Notes: generated by a model from the sequence alone, not told the origin. A stretch of 64,000 bases of DNA from Nansenia antarctica (GCA_963989245.1 OZ022344.1:7790610-7854609), one strand, 5' to 3'. Counted from the first letter of the stretch, positions 19,565 to 30,315 are shown. A program made the numbers and translations.

Positions 19565-21098
19565 CTACAACAGGGGTGGCCAACCAGTCGGAGACTAAGA
19601 GCCACAAAACATTGTTGGGGTACCAGAAAGAGCCACATCATACATGCGGGCTCACAAAAGCGCTCATTCACACACACGCAATACATTTCCATTAGGCTAT
19701 GAAACCAGTGGTGTAATTTCAGCAAAAGCCAAGGTATGGCAAGGTCTGAGTGGGGGGATTGATAGTCCAGTCAATCTGTGGTTTAACCCAGGGGAAATTG
19801 CAATAGTAATCATTCAAGTTTTTTTGTGATCCCTAGGGACAACCAAATAACATATTAAAAGTCTTAGTCTTAATATTTATTGGATCAAGGTAAATTCAGG
19901 GGTCGAAAATGTGGGTTTTTGTGCCAGGCGCAACACAGCCAGTTAATAGGATAAAAAAATCAACTAATAGATATCACCATGAAACTTCACCAGTTAATCA
20001 CTTACATTAAGACTAACATTTTTTGTATTACAAGTTTTCTGAAATATTATGTTTAAATATGCAAATTAGGCATTATCTAATGAAATATGTGCTAATTTGC
20101 ATAACATTCAAAATCAGAAATCTGAACATTGGATAAAGCCAGGTTAAAAATTCTTGTTTCATCTTGTTGTCATATTAGAGTCAATGTCCTCTATAACATT
20201 TTGCCATGTTTTTAGGAGTAAATGTTACATAAATCAGGCTATGAATGATCTATTAACAAACCCCTCTATAGCAGACCTCGGAATGTAGATAGGAATACAA
20301 CTGGAAAGTTTGGTGTATGTAAGTGCTACTGAAGTGGAGATTTCTGGCTCAGAGTATGAGAAAAAAACTATTTTTGAGAAAATGGCCATTACCCCCCCTT
20401 GGGGGTACCCTTAACCCTTGTGTGGTGTTCACTTTTTGGACCCTTTCGTACTCTTCGGGTCAAGTTGACCCGGGACATCATTGGGGTTTTGAAAGCACTT
20501 TTCCTGACACGGTGCTCCTAGTCCCAATGGTGACCCGTACAAGGGAGTATGCTCAGGGTGCAAGATAGCCCCAAAATAGCCCATAATATTAAAGAGCGCC
20601 TCCTGTGGGCACAAACAGGTACTGTACCCATTAATGCACAATAGGTACTGTGTTCACATTCAAAAGTGTATATTTTGTTCTGGTGGACCTAGGGGGCTGC
20701 CCTTTGGAGGGGCTGGAGCAGAGGGTGTCTAATTATAACCCTCAAAGTGTCAGACCCCTGGGAATAGGTGGGGCCGAACGGCAGCATGATGAGTGGAGGC
20801 GTTTTTACGCACATGATGCTCCTAACTTCCACTAAACAAAATCCACTATAATAAAGACTTGGTTGTCATAAATCATACTTATCTAGGAAAAATGTAAATG
20901 AAACAATGTTTTTATTGATGTTTATTATTTTGAACTTATATTCTCAATTGATTTTCAAAGCATTATAATCAAAGCTGTAAAAAATACAGGTGATGAACAA
21001 GAATAATGCTACAAATGCTGAAACACAAAACATGTGGAACACTGTTTTAGTCACTGAAATAACACTGGTTACAATTGTGTGTGCATGGGCATGTCTGT

Positions 21099-21346
21099 CT
21101 ACACAACACATGAAGTACAGCATTTGACAGTATGTGTACCACAAATGTACTTTTTGCAGTTGCTGCATGTGGTCCCTGTCTTTGTGTCCTTTGAGGGTCC
21201 ACACACCTCGCAGCGCTTCCTCTTTTTGCCATCGGCTGCAGTCTAGAATAATGAAAAGACTTAGTTCAGGATTTTTTTTCCCACCACGTCTCCTAATACT
21301 CTAAATCACTCACACACACACACACACACGCACACACGCACACACA

Positions 21347-21393
<47 letters not shown>

Positions 21394-23392
21394 TTACATT
21401 TACATTGAAAATGTTGGCATTTAGCAGACGCCTTATTTCAAAGCGACTTACATTTACCAAAGCGATCAATACATTTGACTAAGCAAGTGAATCAACACAG
21501 ACACACACACACACAAACAACCGCAACAGGACACTTACCTCAGGCACTGGAGATTGTGGTTGTGTGGGTTGTGCAGGTGGAGCATCTGTAATCCTCCTCA
21601 CTATGGCTAGAGAAGTTGGGGTCCTGGGCATATGTTGTCTCCTTTGGATATGCGGTGTCACCAGTGCCATACCTAGCTCCTCAAGGAAAATACGTCGTCT
21701 TTGGAGCTTCCTTTGGTTCCAGTCTGGGTTGACTGCCATCCAGATTGAAAATGCATTGTAGGCTGAAACATCCAGGATGTTGAAGAAGATCACGAGAGGC
21801 CACCGTAGAGTTCTTCTTTGGCAGCTGTAGCAGGCCAGCAGCTTGTCCAGGTTGTCTACTCCACCTTTGGTGGCGTTGTAGTCAAGTATGACCTCTGGCT
21901 TACGGTCCTCCCGGCCACTGATTCTTCCATCCCTATGTAGAGTGCTCATGAGCATCACATTCTTGCCCTTTTTTGGTATGTAAGACACCAGGGTAGTGTT
22001 GGCTGTAAACACAAAGTTGGAGGAATGGACTGGCCTGTTCTTCACATTTAGAAACTGGGGTGGGAGCTCCGTCTTGTTTTTTCGGACTGTTCCAACCATT
22101 GTCACCTTTCGTTTGAGAAGTTCCTGTCCCAGGCTGTAGGATGTAAAGAAATGATCACAGGTGATGTTATGGCCACTGAGGCCCTGTGACATATCCAACA
22201 CCACTCGTGTCCCCTTGTTTCTCTCAGGGGCTCCTCCCTCTGGCTTCCCTGTATAAATGTGCATGTTCCATGCATACGATGAAACGGCATCACAGGCAAC
22301 CCAGATTTTTATTCCGTACCTTGCTGGTTTGGAGGGCATATACTGCCTGAAGGGGCAACGACCTCTAAACCCCACAAGCCGTTCATCCACAGTTAGATTG
22401 GGCCCAGGGTTGTAAAGAAGTGGAAGCCGGTCCACACACTTGTCCCACACCGTGCGGATTGCAGCCAACTTGTCCCTACGCCGTCTAACAGGTCTTGATT
22501 CCCGGTCATCAAACCTGATGACCCTCGAGTAGATATGGAAGCTCTTCAGAGACATTGTGGCTCTAAAAATTGCTCTCCCTGTCTCCACATCCCACAGACT
22601 TTCAGTCGACTCCCCTCTTGACCTATAGACACCTGCTAGGATGAGGATCCCAAAATAGGCCTGTAAGTGTGTGTTGTCCATTTCTTTCCACTCCTCCCCG
22701 AAAACACGTCTCCCCTCAAGGTTGGTCATATCAAGAATTATTTTCTGAATTGAATCAGTAATCAGCAGCTCAAAGGATGACTTGATATCGTCAACGTGAG
22801 TCACTGCCAATCGTGTGGGCCCTGGTACCATCCTTATAATGTTAGCAGCTGAGCGGGGGGGCTCTCTCATTGGGGATGAAGACCATTCAATTTGGCCATT
22901 CTTGGACAAATATGTGTGGGCTCCTGCAGTGGCTGGCTGTGGGACTCCTGCAGTGGCTGGCTGTGGGGCTCCTGCAGTGGCTGGCTGTGGGGCTCCTGCA
23001 GTGGCTGGCTGTGGGGCTCCTGCAGTGGCTGGCTGCGGGGCTCTTCCAGTGGCTGGCTGCGGGGCTCTTCCAGTGGCTGGCTGCGGGGCTCTTCCAGTGG
23101 CTGGCTGTGGGGCTCCTGCAGTGGCTGGCTGTGGGGCTCCTGCAGTGGCTGGCTGTGGGGCTCTTCCAGTGGCTGGCTGTGGGGCTCTTCCAGTGGCTGG
23201 CTGTGGGGATCCTTCTGCTGCATGCTCAGAGTGAAACTCATCTCCAAATTCACTTTCAGAATCAGAATACTCTGAATTAATTTCTACATTATCCTCATCT
23301 GAAACATCCTCCCCCCCTTCAACTTCACTATGTTGCTCACTCTCTTCAAATAGTATCTCCACGGCCCTCTGAACACTGAATCTTTTCTTCAT
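21099..23392 (-). CDS. piggyBac transposase (PGBD4-like), two exons, apparently intact
   Basis: Exon 1 is 21539-23392 (ATG of MKKRFSVQRAVEILFEESEQ) and ends at a consensus donor GAG/GTAAGT. Exon 2 is 21099-21242 (acceptor TATTCTAG) and ends in TAG; both are phase 0. The roughly 296-bp intron holds a CA microsatellite and a SINE-tail fragment. The product is about 665 aa: acidic N-terminus, twelve 8-aa PQPAT(GR/AG)A repeats, then the DDE core with LTVDERLVGFRG (about residue 340), ITCDHFFTSY and NATKGGVDNLDKL supplying the aspartates. Exon 2 encodes the C-terminal cysteine-rich domain (KRKRCEVCGPSK, TTCSNCKKYICGTH, CCTSC), which in piggyBac proteins recognises the TIR. An earlier GTG at 23431 is unlikely to be the start. 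No disabling change seen. Confidence 0.94.
21400..21475 (-). repeat. V-SINE/LINE 3'-tail fragment in piggyBac intron
   Basis: The reverse complement contains AAGTCGCTTTGAAATAAGGC followed by GTCTGCTAAATGCC, the common fish SINE/L2 tail. A similar tail is at 62535-62640. Confidence 0.7.
22919..23210 (-). repeat. 24-bp coding minisatellite in piggyBac N-terminus
   Basis: Twelve in-frame units encoding PQPATGRA/PQPATAGA. Copy types are grouped (GR GR AG AG GR GR GR AG x5), suggesting block duplication. ORFs on the opposite strand are shadows. Confidence 0.95.
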
Positions 23393-24277
23393 GTTGCTGG
23401 TGGAGGATTGTAGTTGAAATGACCTATACACTGGGATGGAGAGCTATTTCTCTCTTTTATCCCTCCCATGATGTGCAGGTGCAGTACAATGTTATTATAC
23501 ATTTTTTTACAACATTGCAATTCAAAGGGTAAAAAGTGCGAGAGCAGACAGCTTCTCGGCGCGGGAAAGCCAGAGCAGACGGCTTCTTGTGCAGGTGTGA
23601 GGAGTCCAGTACAATATTATTCTTTATTATTATTATACAATGTTGCATTTCAAAGGGTAAAGAGTGCGAGAGCAGACGGCTTCTCGGCACGGGAAAGACA
23701 GAGCAGAGGTGTGTGAGTGAGTGAGTGAGTGTCAGTGTGAGTGTGTGTATGTTTCTGTGTCTCTGTGTATCCGGGTCAAAATGACCCGAACACCTTATGA
23801 AGGACATAAATGTGTTGGGGTATTGTAGGATGTGTAAAAAAATAAAATTATTTTTGTTTTTTGTTTTTCATATAAAATGAGCCAAGGCCATGGAGTTTCA
23901 GATTGATCAAATGTATTCTTGTACCATTTCTCTTTAAGTAAAAATTGAAAACGGGTCAAGTTGACCCGAACACCACACAAGGGTTAACCCACAATTATAT
24001 AGTTTTATTTTATTTTATTTTATAGTTTTATTTTATTTTATTCAAACAAAGTCAATCAAATTAGTTTATAACACATGTATTATCATTGACATTTCTGAAC
24101 ATACAGAAATGTTAATGTTTTTCCAAATATATATGTTTTCCAAAACCATGTTGCATATCATACAGTACAGATTAAACCCTTAAATGAGAAATAAACCATA
24201 TAAACCTATAAACCTATTAAAAACTGTTTTTAGACCAAGCTTGAAATATGCCTTTACTGTAGGCCTACATGTAACCT

Positions 24278-26938
24278 TCACTCCATGTCCTCATCCAAAT
24301 GTTGTGCCGACATATTCGCGCACACACCTCTGCATTCTGAACAGGCTACAGAGCAATCAAGTCCTTGACAACGGCATTTGCAGCGCATAGTGCCACAACC
24401 TGACTTGCAATTACAGCGCACAAGCTCCAACAAGTATTGAGAAGCAAGGTCCTGGTCGGAATGGATGGGAATGAGGCATGAGTCTTGGATCCTCCAGCCC
24501 CATTCCTCTGGTGGTAGCGAGTTTCCCATCCATTCCTGAACCTGATGGTACACTCTGAAGCTGTGAAGCATGGCAGACGACCATGTTGGTGGCAAGTTGC
24601 AACTTGCAGCAAGGGTGGATAGCCGTTTTGCTGTCAGTCACTTTAGTATAGAAACTTTTCAGCCTGAGGTCATTGAGAGAATCCATTTCGGCACCTTTGT
24701 AGATTAGTATTAGTATATTGGTATATTAGTTCATTGCCCTTTCCCCTGCAGCAGCAATTTCTTCCTTGGTAGCAGATTGTTTTTGAAAAATGCTGGCCTG
24801 TACTCTGAATGAGTCGTTTTCGCTAACCAGACACAGAGATACCCCTTTCCCAACCCCAAAGAGTCTGGATGTTGTATCACAGCCAAGTATGGCATGCGCG
24901 AATAAGATGTTGTTGCAAACAACCTGTAACTTGATGATCAATATGGACAACTTCTTCTTTGTTCAGTTTGACTGTGGATTTGGAAACCAGTGATTAGGTG
25001 CTGAAGGTGTTCATACCCGGCAAACGGATTTTGTGACTCCAACAATTGAAGTATTTTGATAGTGTCAGCGTTGTCTCGTGCCTGTCTTGATGCAGAAAGG
25101 TCCTTGTGCTGTTCACTAGTTTCATAGTTTACCCCTGTCACTTCTTTCATTGCATTGTTGATTTCAGATGTTGCAGGGTTGGAAAGAACCCAGACCAAAC
25201 GTTGTGTTTCAGACATACTCCTTCCCTGTCAGTCCTCCGGTTGTTTTCATACTTCGCACGAGGGCTTGTTCTATTACAAGGTCGGGGGATAGTCCGGCCC
25301 AGTATTCATTTGATCTACGAACAACCTGCAGACCATCTTCCTGAAATCGTTTGTAAACTTGGGGATATGTGTCTTCTAGTTGGTGCATTTTCTGGAGGTA
25401 TATGGTCAATGATTTTACATACAAGTTATGTCCGGAGGCAGCCTTGAATGGCATCATGTCTGTCAGGGTATCAAGGTGCTGATCCCAATTTCCAGTTCTC
25501 TCCGATCCAATGAATGCACAGACTAGGTCGATCATCTCCATGTACTGTAGCCACAATGCTGCTGCCGGCCATCTACCATGGTTGTCTTCTCTGCCCCCAA
25601 ACGCTGAGCTATGATCTGGAGTAGTGCACTTGCATTTGTCCCGGTTGCGGTGGCAGCCATAACACTGTCATACAGATCTGAGGCTTCTGCTTTTTCAGAT
25701 TCAGATTCAGATTCAGATAACGTTTATTGCCATTATGCTTGACACATGTAGGAATTTGCTTTGGCATTTACAGAAGGTGCATTTATGCTTTTTTCACATA
25801 TACATGAACAAAACAAGTACAAATACAAATGCAAAGACAGGCAAAAACAGGACAACACAGGACAGACAGTGCATGAATAGTGCTGTATATAAAGTGCAGT
25901 GCAGAGTTATTCAAGGTCCAGTGCATGTTATGTCCTGGGCAGACTTGGAGGCGGGGGGGAGGGGGAAGCCAGAGTCATTTAGCAGCCTGGCGGCTGAGGG
26001 GAAGAAACTGAGCCTGTGGCGGGCCTTTAATGTCTTAGGCAGCCGCAACCTTCTTCCAGAGGGAAGCAGGGTGAGGAGGCCGTGGCCGGGGTGGAAGGGG
26101 TCTGCCATGATCTTCCTTGCCCTCCTCAGAGCCCTGGTGTCATGCAGGGAGTTGAGGGAGGGCAAGGGACAGCCGATCACCCTCCCTGCTGAACGTATCA
26201 CCCGCTGCAACTTGGCCTTGTCCTTGGTCGTTGCAGCAGGGAACCAGGTGATGATGGAGTGGGTGAGGATGGACTCTATGATGGCCGTGTAAAACTGGAC
26301 CATCATGGACCTCGGCAGCCTGAATTTCCTCAGCTGCCGGAGGAAGAATATCCACTTCTGGGCCTTCTTCGTGAGGGCCTCGGTGTTCCGCTCCCACTTG
26401 AGGTCCCGGGAGATGGTCATGCCTAGAAAGCGGCATGACTCCACGGAGGCCACCGGGGTACCTCCCAGCGTGATGCTAGTTCCTCTGGTACTTTGGCATG
26501 GTCTGTGGATTCTCCATCTGGCTGATCAGAAACTGTGTCCTCGCTGTCATCAGCAACGGTACCATCTTGAGTCAACTCTGACACATCCTCTGAGTCCACA
26601 GCATAGTTTGCTTTGTTTGGGACAGGCAGTTTGACATGAAAAGTTTTCGCTGCCAGTAGGGTGTTCAGTGCTCCATCAACCAGGAAATGACCTCGTATGG
26701 CCCTGGCAACTGCTTTTCCTTCGAGCATTTTGGGCACCGTATTTGGTGTGTACACTAGGCCCCCAGACTTCTGTACATATGGAACAATGTTAATGCGTCC
26801 GACATCTGTTAGGTCCTTTGCTGTCAACTTGATACGTGGAATGATGGAAGCTTGTTCAATTCTGCGGGTGATGCATACAATCTTTTTTTTTCTTTTTTTT
26901 TTCTCATAACACTCAACTTTAAGTTTTAAAGTACCCAC
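24278..26938 (-). pseudogene. Unnamed fish multi-copy ORF with CXC-like cysteine tail, broken
   Basis: Coding blocks in order: 26938-26478 (GKAVARAIRGHFLVDGALNT), an L2 fragment, 25690-25557 (DLYDSVMAATATGTN), 25556-25209 (WLQYMEMIDLVCAFIGSERT, AASGHNLYVKS, WAGLSPDLVIEQALVRSMKT), 25216-24938 (SETQRLVWVLSNPA, SEQHKDLSASRQARD), 24950-24726 (ILFAHAILGCDTTSRLFGVG) and 24686-24278 (SFRVYHQVQEWMG, EEWGW, then RCNCKSGCGTMRCKCR...CSVACSECRGVC). I recall many uncharacterised fish and invertebrate proteins with GCDTTS and this tesmin/CXC-type tail, but no established name. A large middle section is missing between 24938 and 24950, and there are several frameshifts. Function unknown; a transposon-encoded protein is likely. 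Confidence 0.65.
25698..26477 (-). mobile_element. L2-type LINE 3' fragment
   Basis: Carries the C-terminal 181 codons of an L2 RT ORF (25911-26453: VESCRFLGMTISRDLKWE, FYTAIIESILTHSIITWFPA, LLPSGRRLRLP) plus its 3' UTR, ending in an ATCTGA repeat tail (25698-25720). Same family as 37053-37402 and 40048-41106. Inserted into the CXC-tailed ORF. Confidence 0.9.
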
Positions 26939-27053
26939 TCAATATAGGCCTAATAAAGTTTAACGATCACTAAATACTTATAACGTGTGGATTTAATTCA
27001 CTGTTCTCCTCTGCCTTAGGCTACTGGTAAGGGAGACTTGACTTGTGAACATA

Positions 27054-27254
27054 AGGCCAATGCACACGGCGGCGATTTTGTCGCACCGCCGAATTCAATT
27101 CCATTGTTTTGAATGAGACAATGCACACGGCGTGTGATGCGATTTTGTCGCACGACAACATTCGATTCTCCATTCACACCCACACACTTCGGTGGTGTGA
27201 ATTGAGAATCAAATGTTGTCGTGCGACAAAATCGCACGCCGTGTGCATTGGCCT
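27054..27254. mobile_element. 201-bp palindromic MITE
   Basis: The ends AGGCCAATGCACACGGCG and CGCCGTGTGCATTGGCCT are inverted, flanked by ATA (27051-27053 and 27255-27257). Most of the right half (about 27137-27253) folds back on itself through CGATTTTGTCGCACGACAAC, so it would form a very strong hairpin. Confidence 0.85.
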
Positions 27255-27257
27255 ATA

Positions 27258-28690
27258 CTTGTTCGTGTTCAAAAGCAAGGACTGTGTGATCATCTAATTA
27301 TGTGTAGTTATGTGTTTTTAGCATGTTGATGTTCTCTCAGCATGTTGTGATGTTATAAAAATGCAGTTAGATGTTCGTAGCTATGTGCCATTCTTAGCCG
27401 CTAGCTGTTAGCAGCGTTTGTTGTGACTTTTCTCCCATTCTGTGTTTGAGGTGTACCAACATTCAAATACTTGTGTCGTCTTCAATTTCTGTCCGATTTC
27501 AATGTATGACACATCATTTGAAAGCTTACAATCTGTAGTTTCAGAATATGTAAAAAAACGGAGAGTTTATGTAGGCAACTGATTGATGAAAACATTGTCT
27601 GGCGTCACATTTGGCAAATAAGTGGGTGTTGGGGTAGTTGTACCCCTAATACAGGTATAAGACTTAAGAATATCCTCTGAAAAAGTGTTTTATTGGAAAG
27701 ATTGACCCCCAAAACATAGGAAAAGACACCAAATATGTTGGATAGGTATACATAGGCCCTCCAATATTAACACCATTTTACCCAGATGGCGTCACTCTAA
27801 AACATTGTTTAACCTCTTTTGACCTTGAAAAAAGTATGATCCAATAAATTAATCAAGTAAGACTTTTAATATATGATGCAGGAGGGTATTAGGAACAATA
27901 AAAACTATGAAACATTACTATTGCAATTTCTCCTGGGTTGGTCCTTTTTTTGAGTTAGATTGACTGGACTATGAAGGGGGGTTCCCCCCCTCGTGGATTT
28001 TTATGTGACATTAAGGTAATGAATAAAGGAGACAACTACAGTATGCAGGTAGTAGCCTACATCTTTCCTAGCAGGCAGACTGGTTCAATCTCCTTAGAAA
28101 CAAAACATAACAGATTTAGCTATTCTCAACTCTAAACGAACTGCACTGTTAAAACACTAGATTAGACCTCATCTGTGTCCCTGTCCCTGTCACCTGTTTA
28201 GACCTCACCTGTGTCCCTGTACTTGTCTCTGCTGCCCTTTGACCAAAAGAGGTCTTTATGTCCATTTTCCTTTTTTCCCCTGGCATATTTGTTTTACCAG
28301 CTCACCTAGTAAAAGTGAGACGATTGATAATATCAAAAACATGCTTGCACACACATATAACTTACTCACACACAAGTCAGTGTTACTGGCCCCAATTTGG
28401 TACAATTATTACTGAAATTATTGAGAATAGAGACATTGTTGACATACGTAAACTAGCTCTTGTAATCTTTAATGTTCGCTAACTAGCGAACTCACTAAAA
28501 TAACATTAGAACATGTTTGTACTGACAGAACATGACATGAACTTGTTCATTAATATGTTACATTTGAACCAACAGTATGTAAATGGAATTTATACAGTTT
28601 GTTTAACTCACCTGAATGAACGAGAATCGTGGACAAGGTTTTAACATGAACGTTACTCATGGCTTGTTTATTGAGGAACCGATGTCCCGC
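27258..28690. other. Unassigned interior of hAT C
   Basis: No ORF or repeat that I recognise. AT-rich, with short stretches reminiscent of decayed transposon DNA. Confidence 0.4.
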
Positions 28691-28694
28691 TCCA

Positions 28695-28795
28695 GTGTTG
28701 CCAGATAGGCCTACTTTTGGTCACTCTGGATGGGTGGATTCGGCAGCTTTTAGACTGGTTGGGCTTGACATTTTCAATCCCGTCTGGCAACCCTG
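28695..28795. mobile_element. Second GTTGCCAGA-type mini-MITE, about 100 bp
   Basis: GTGTTGCCAGATAG and CGTCTGGCAACCCTG are inverted; CGCTCCA flanks both sides (28688-28694, 28796-28802). Related to the 89-bp element at 9010-9098, but more diverged. Confidence 0.7.
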
Positions 28796-29178
28796 CGCTC
28801 CACTACAGCGCTAGGCTAGTGGGGTGAGATGGAGCCGGGTGGTTTTGAGTTACCGTTGTGTGTAGTGGATAAAATCACCAAAAGGACTAAACGTGTTTCA
28901 GATTTTTTTAAATGTTAAGCCAGGTATGGCGAGTGCCATGAATTGCCATACCAAAACGAAGCCTATTGAGACACAGAGAGCGAGCCACGCACTTTTAATG
29001 AATGGATTAAAGAGCCGCACAGAGACAGGCAAAGAGCCACATGGCCACCCCTGATCTACAACATCAAAAGGATTAGAGAAAAGAGACCAGGACTTGTTAA
29101 ATAATGTTTTTTTTGTTGTTGTTTTTTTACAGTAGTACACTACTTTATTGCTTTATGGGTTAATTTAACAAATCTTAC

Positions 29179-29302
29179 CCTGAAGCATGTAGTTCTCAGC
29201 TACTCTCCAGAGAGAACGCTTCTTCACCGCAGACATATCCTCCTTGAACTGGGGTTTGGACAGATATAAGAACATTTCACTGTGGCTGGTATAGGATGCC
29301 AT
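29179..29302 (-). CDS. GIN1/Ginger2-like integrase, exon 1
   Basis: ATG at 29302 and 41 codons (MASYTSHSEMFLYLSKPQFK ... WRVAENYMLQ) plus one base, ending at a consensus donor CAGG/GTAAG. The single leftover G joins exactly to the AT that opens the exon at 19564, giving an uninterrupted frame. This supports the claim that the two lie in one gene separated by an intron now enlarged by hAT C. The leader resembles the short N-terminal segment preceding the HHCC finger in this family. Confidence 0.75.
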
Positions 29303-29639
29303 ATCTATTATCTAATATGTATAATAATTGTATATATATTAAAACAGATAAAACACAATTTCACTAGAAAACAATCAATAAATGGTTGGAAAGCTAGCTA
29401 TCAATGCCCTGAGGGAAATTGTGTGTGCGCGTGTGTGTGTATATAAACAGATAAAAAACTATTTAATTAACTAGCAAGCAATCAATAAATGGCTAACTAG
29501 AAATAAATCACTACAATTTGACTAACTAATAACAGCTAGCTATCCAAGTTAGATAGCTAGTTCGAAATAAATCACAATCTGAAATCTAAAACAATTTACA
29601 ATACAAGCACAATATAAGAGTAACGTACAAAAGGAAATG

Positions 29640-29830
29640 ATAGGGTTATCTGTAGTAGTTCTCTAGTATTTCTCTGTAGTAGTAGTAGTGGTAGTAGTAG
29701 CAGGGGTTTGCGTCGAGCAGGAGCAGAGCAAATGGCAGAGTTGGCGCGAAACAACAGCTAGTTGGCACGAAACATCAGCTAATCAGCAGTGTCCATTGGC
29801 ATAGCAACGGCATAGAAACCATTTTATTTT
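29640..29830 (-). promoter_or_regulatory. Candidate promoter of the GIN1-like gene
   Basis: On the minus strand, upstream of exon 1: a CCAAT box (GCCAATGG, 29793-29800), then two direct copies of TTTCG(T/C)GCCAACT (29738-29775) resembling E2F sites (TTTCGCGCC), a GC-richer stretch and a trinucleotide (GTA)n. No TATA box. This is a motif-based suggestion only. 29303-29640 holds nothing else I recognise. Confidence 0.4.
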
Positions 29831-29959
29831 GATTAAATTGTATTTATTCAACCTCAGAGTTTCTAATAGGTTAACTTGTTTTTGTGTGTGTGGGTGTGTT
29901 TTTTTGTGATTATTTCAATAATAATAAAAAAAAACGAATCGATTTCAAATAATATTATA

Positions 29960-30070
29960 GGCATAGGCTACCTGTCAACCCTCCCGTTTTTCCCGGGATT
30001 CTCCCGTATTTTACCTTTCTTTCCCGCTGTGCTCCCGTTTAAATATTTTCCCGTAAATCTCCCGTATTTC
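29960..30070 (+). repeat. Remnant of CTCCCGTTTTTCCCGGG-type DNA transposon end
   Basis: CTGTCAACCCTCCCG followed by repeated TCCCG(T/G) motifs. It resembles ends of fish hAT-derived repeats from memory; no partner end found. Confidence 0.35.
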
Positions 30071-30106
30071 TAACATATAATATAATATAATTTAACTATC
30101 TTAATT

Positions 30107-30275
30107 GTTACGGTACATGTGGGAAAACTAGGGTTAGGGTTAGGTGCTAGGGTGCTACGGTTAGGGTTAGGGGTAGGGTTAGGGTTAGGATTAGGGTTAG
30201 GGTTACACATGCCAGCATGTACCAAGTCGACGTAGCACCTAACCCTAACCCTAGTTGTCCCACATGTACCGTAAC
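30107..30275. repeat. Palindromic repeat with telomeric TTAGGG arrays
   Basis: The left arm 30107-30151 and right arm 30231-30275 are reverse complements with about two mismatches over 45 bp. They start GTTACGGTACATGTGGGA and include CTAGGGTTAGGGTTAGGTGC. The loop holds a further degenerate (TTAGGG) array up to 30205. A single MITE-like inverted repeat therefore carries interstitial telomere-type repeats. Confidence 0.85.
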
Positions 30276-30315
30276 ATATCCATGTCGAGTTGACTTGTAG
30301 CCTCTCGTTTCTTAG

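Larger units (their letters stand above)
20415..23983 (-). mobile_element. Complete piggyBac element (3569 bp)
   Basis: Perfect 16-bp TIRs CCCTTGTGTGGTGTTC at both ends, flanked by TTAA at 20411-20414 and 23984-23987, the obligate piggyBac target. Subterminal palindromes CGGGTCAAGTTGACCCG lie inside each end, with a related CGGGTCAAAATGACCCG near 23771. Contains one transposase gene with an intron and, upstream of it, a duplicated roughly 100-bp block (GCGAGAGCAGACGGCTTCTC) at 23520-23710. Confidence 0.97.
19571..29053. mobile_element. hAT-type element 'C' (9483 bp) inserted on a splice acceptor
   Basis: The ends CAGGGGTGGCCA are inverted (19571-19582 and 29042-29053) with subterminal AAGAGCCAC repeats, and flanked by perfect 8-bp duplications ATCTACAA at 19563-19570 and 29054-29061. 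Inside are a piggyBac (20415-23983), a broken CXC-tailed ORF with an L2 fragment, and two MITEs. I see no hAT transposase, so it is non-autonomous or its coding part has been replaced. 19600-20410, 23988-24275 and 28800-28990 hold no other recognisable feature. Confidence 0.93.

Noticed and set aside
22815..23280. Several repetitive ORFs on both strands over the PQPAT region
   Set aside because: Shadows of the coding minisatellite inside the piggyBac transposase.
23393..23431. GTG start for the piggyBac protein
   Set aside because: MKKRFSVQRAVEILFEE from the ATG at 23392 matches the usual N-terminus; the extension has no support.
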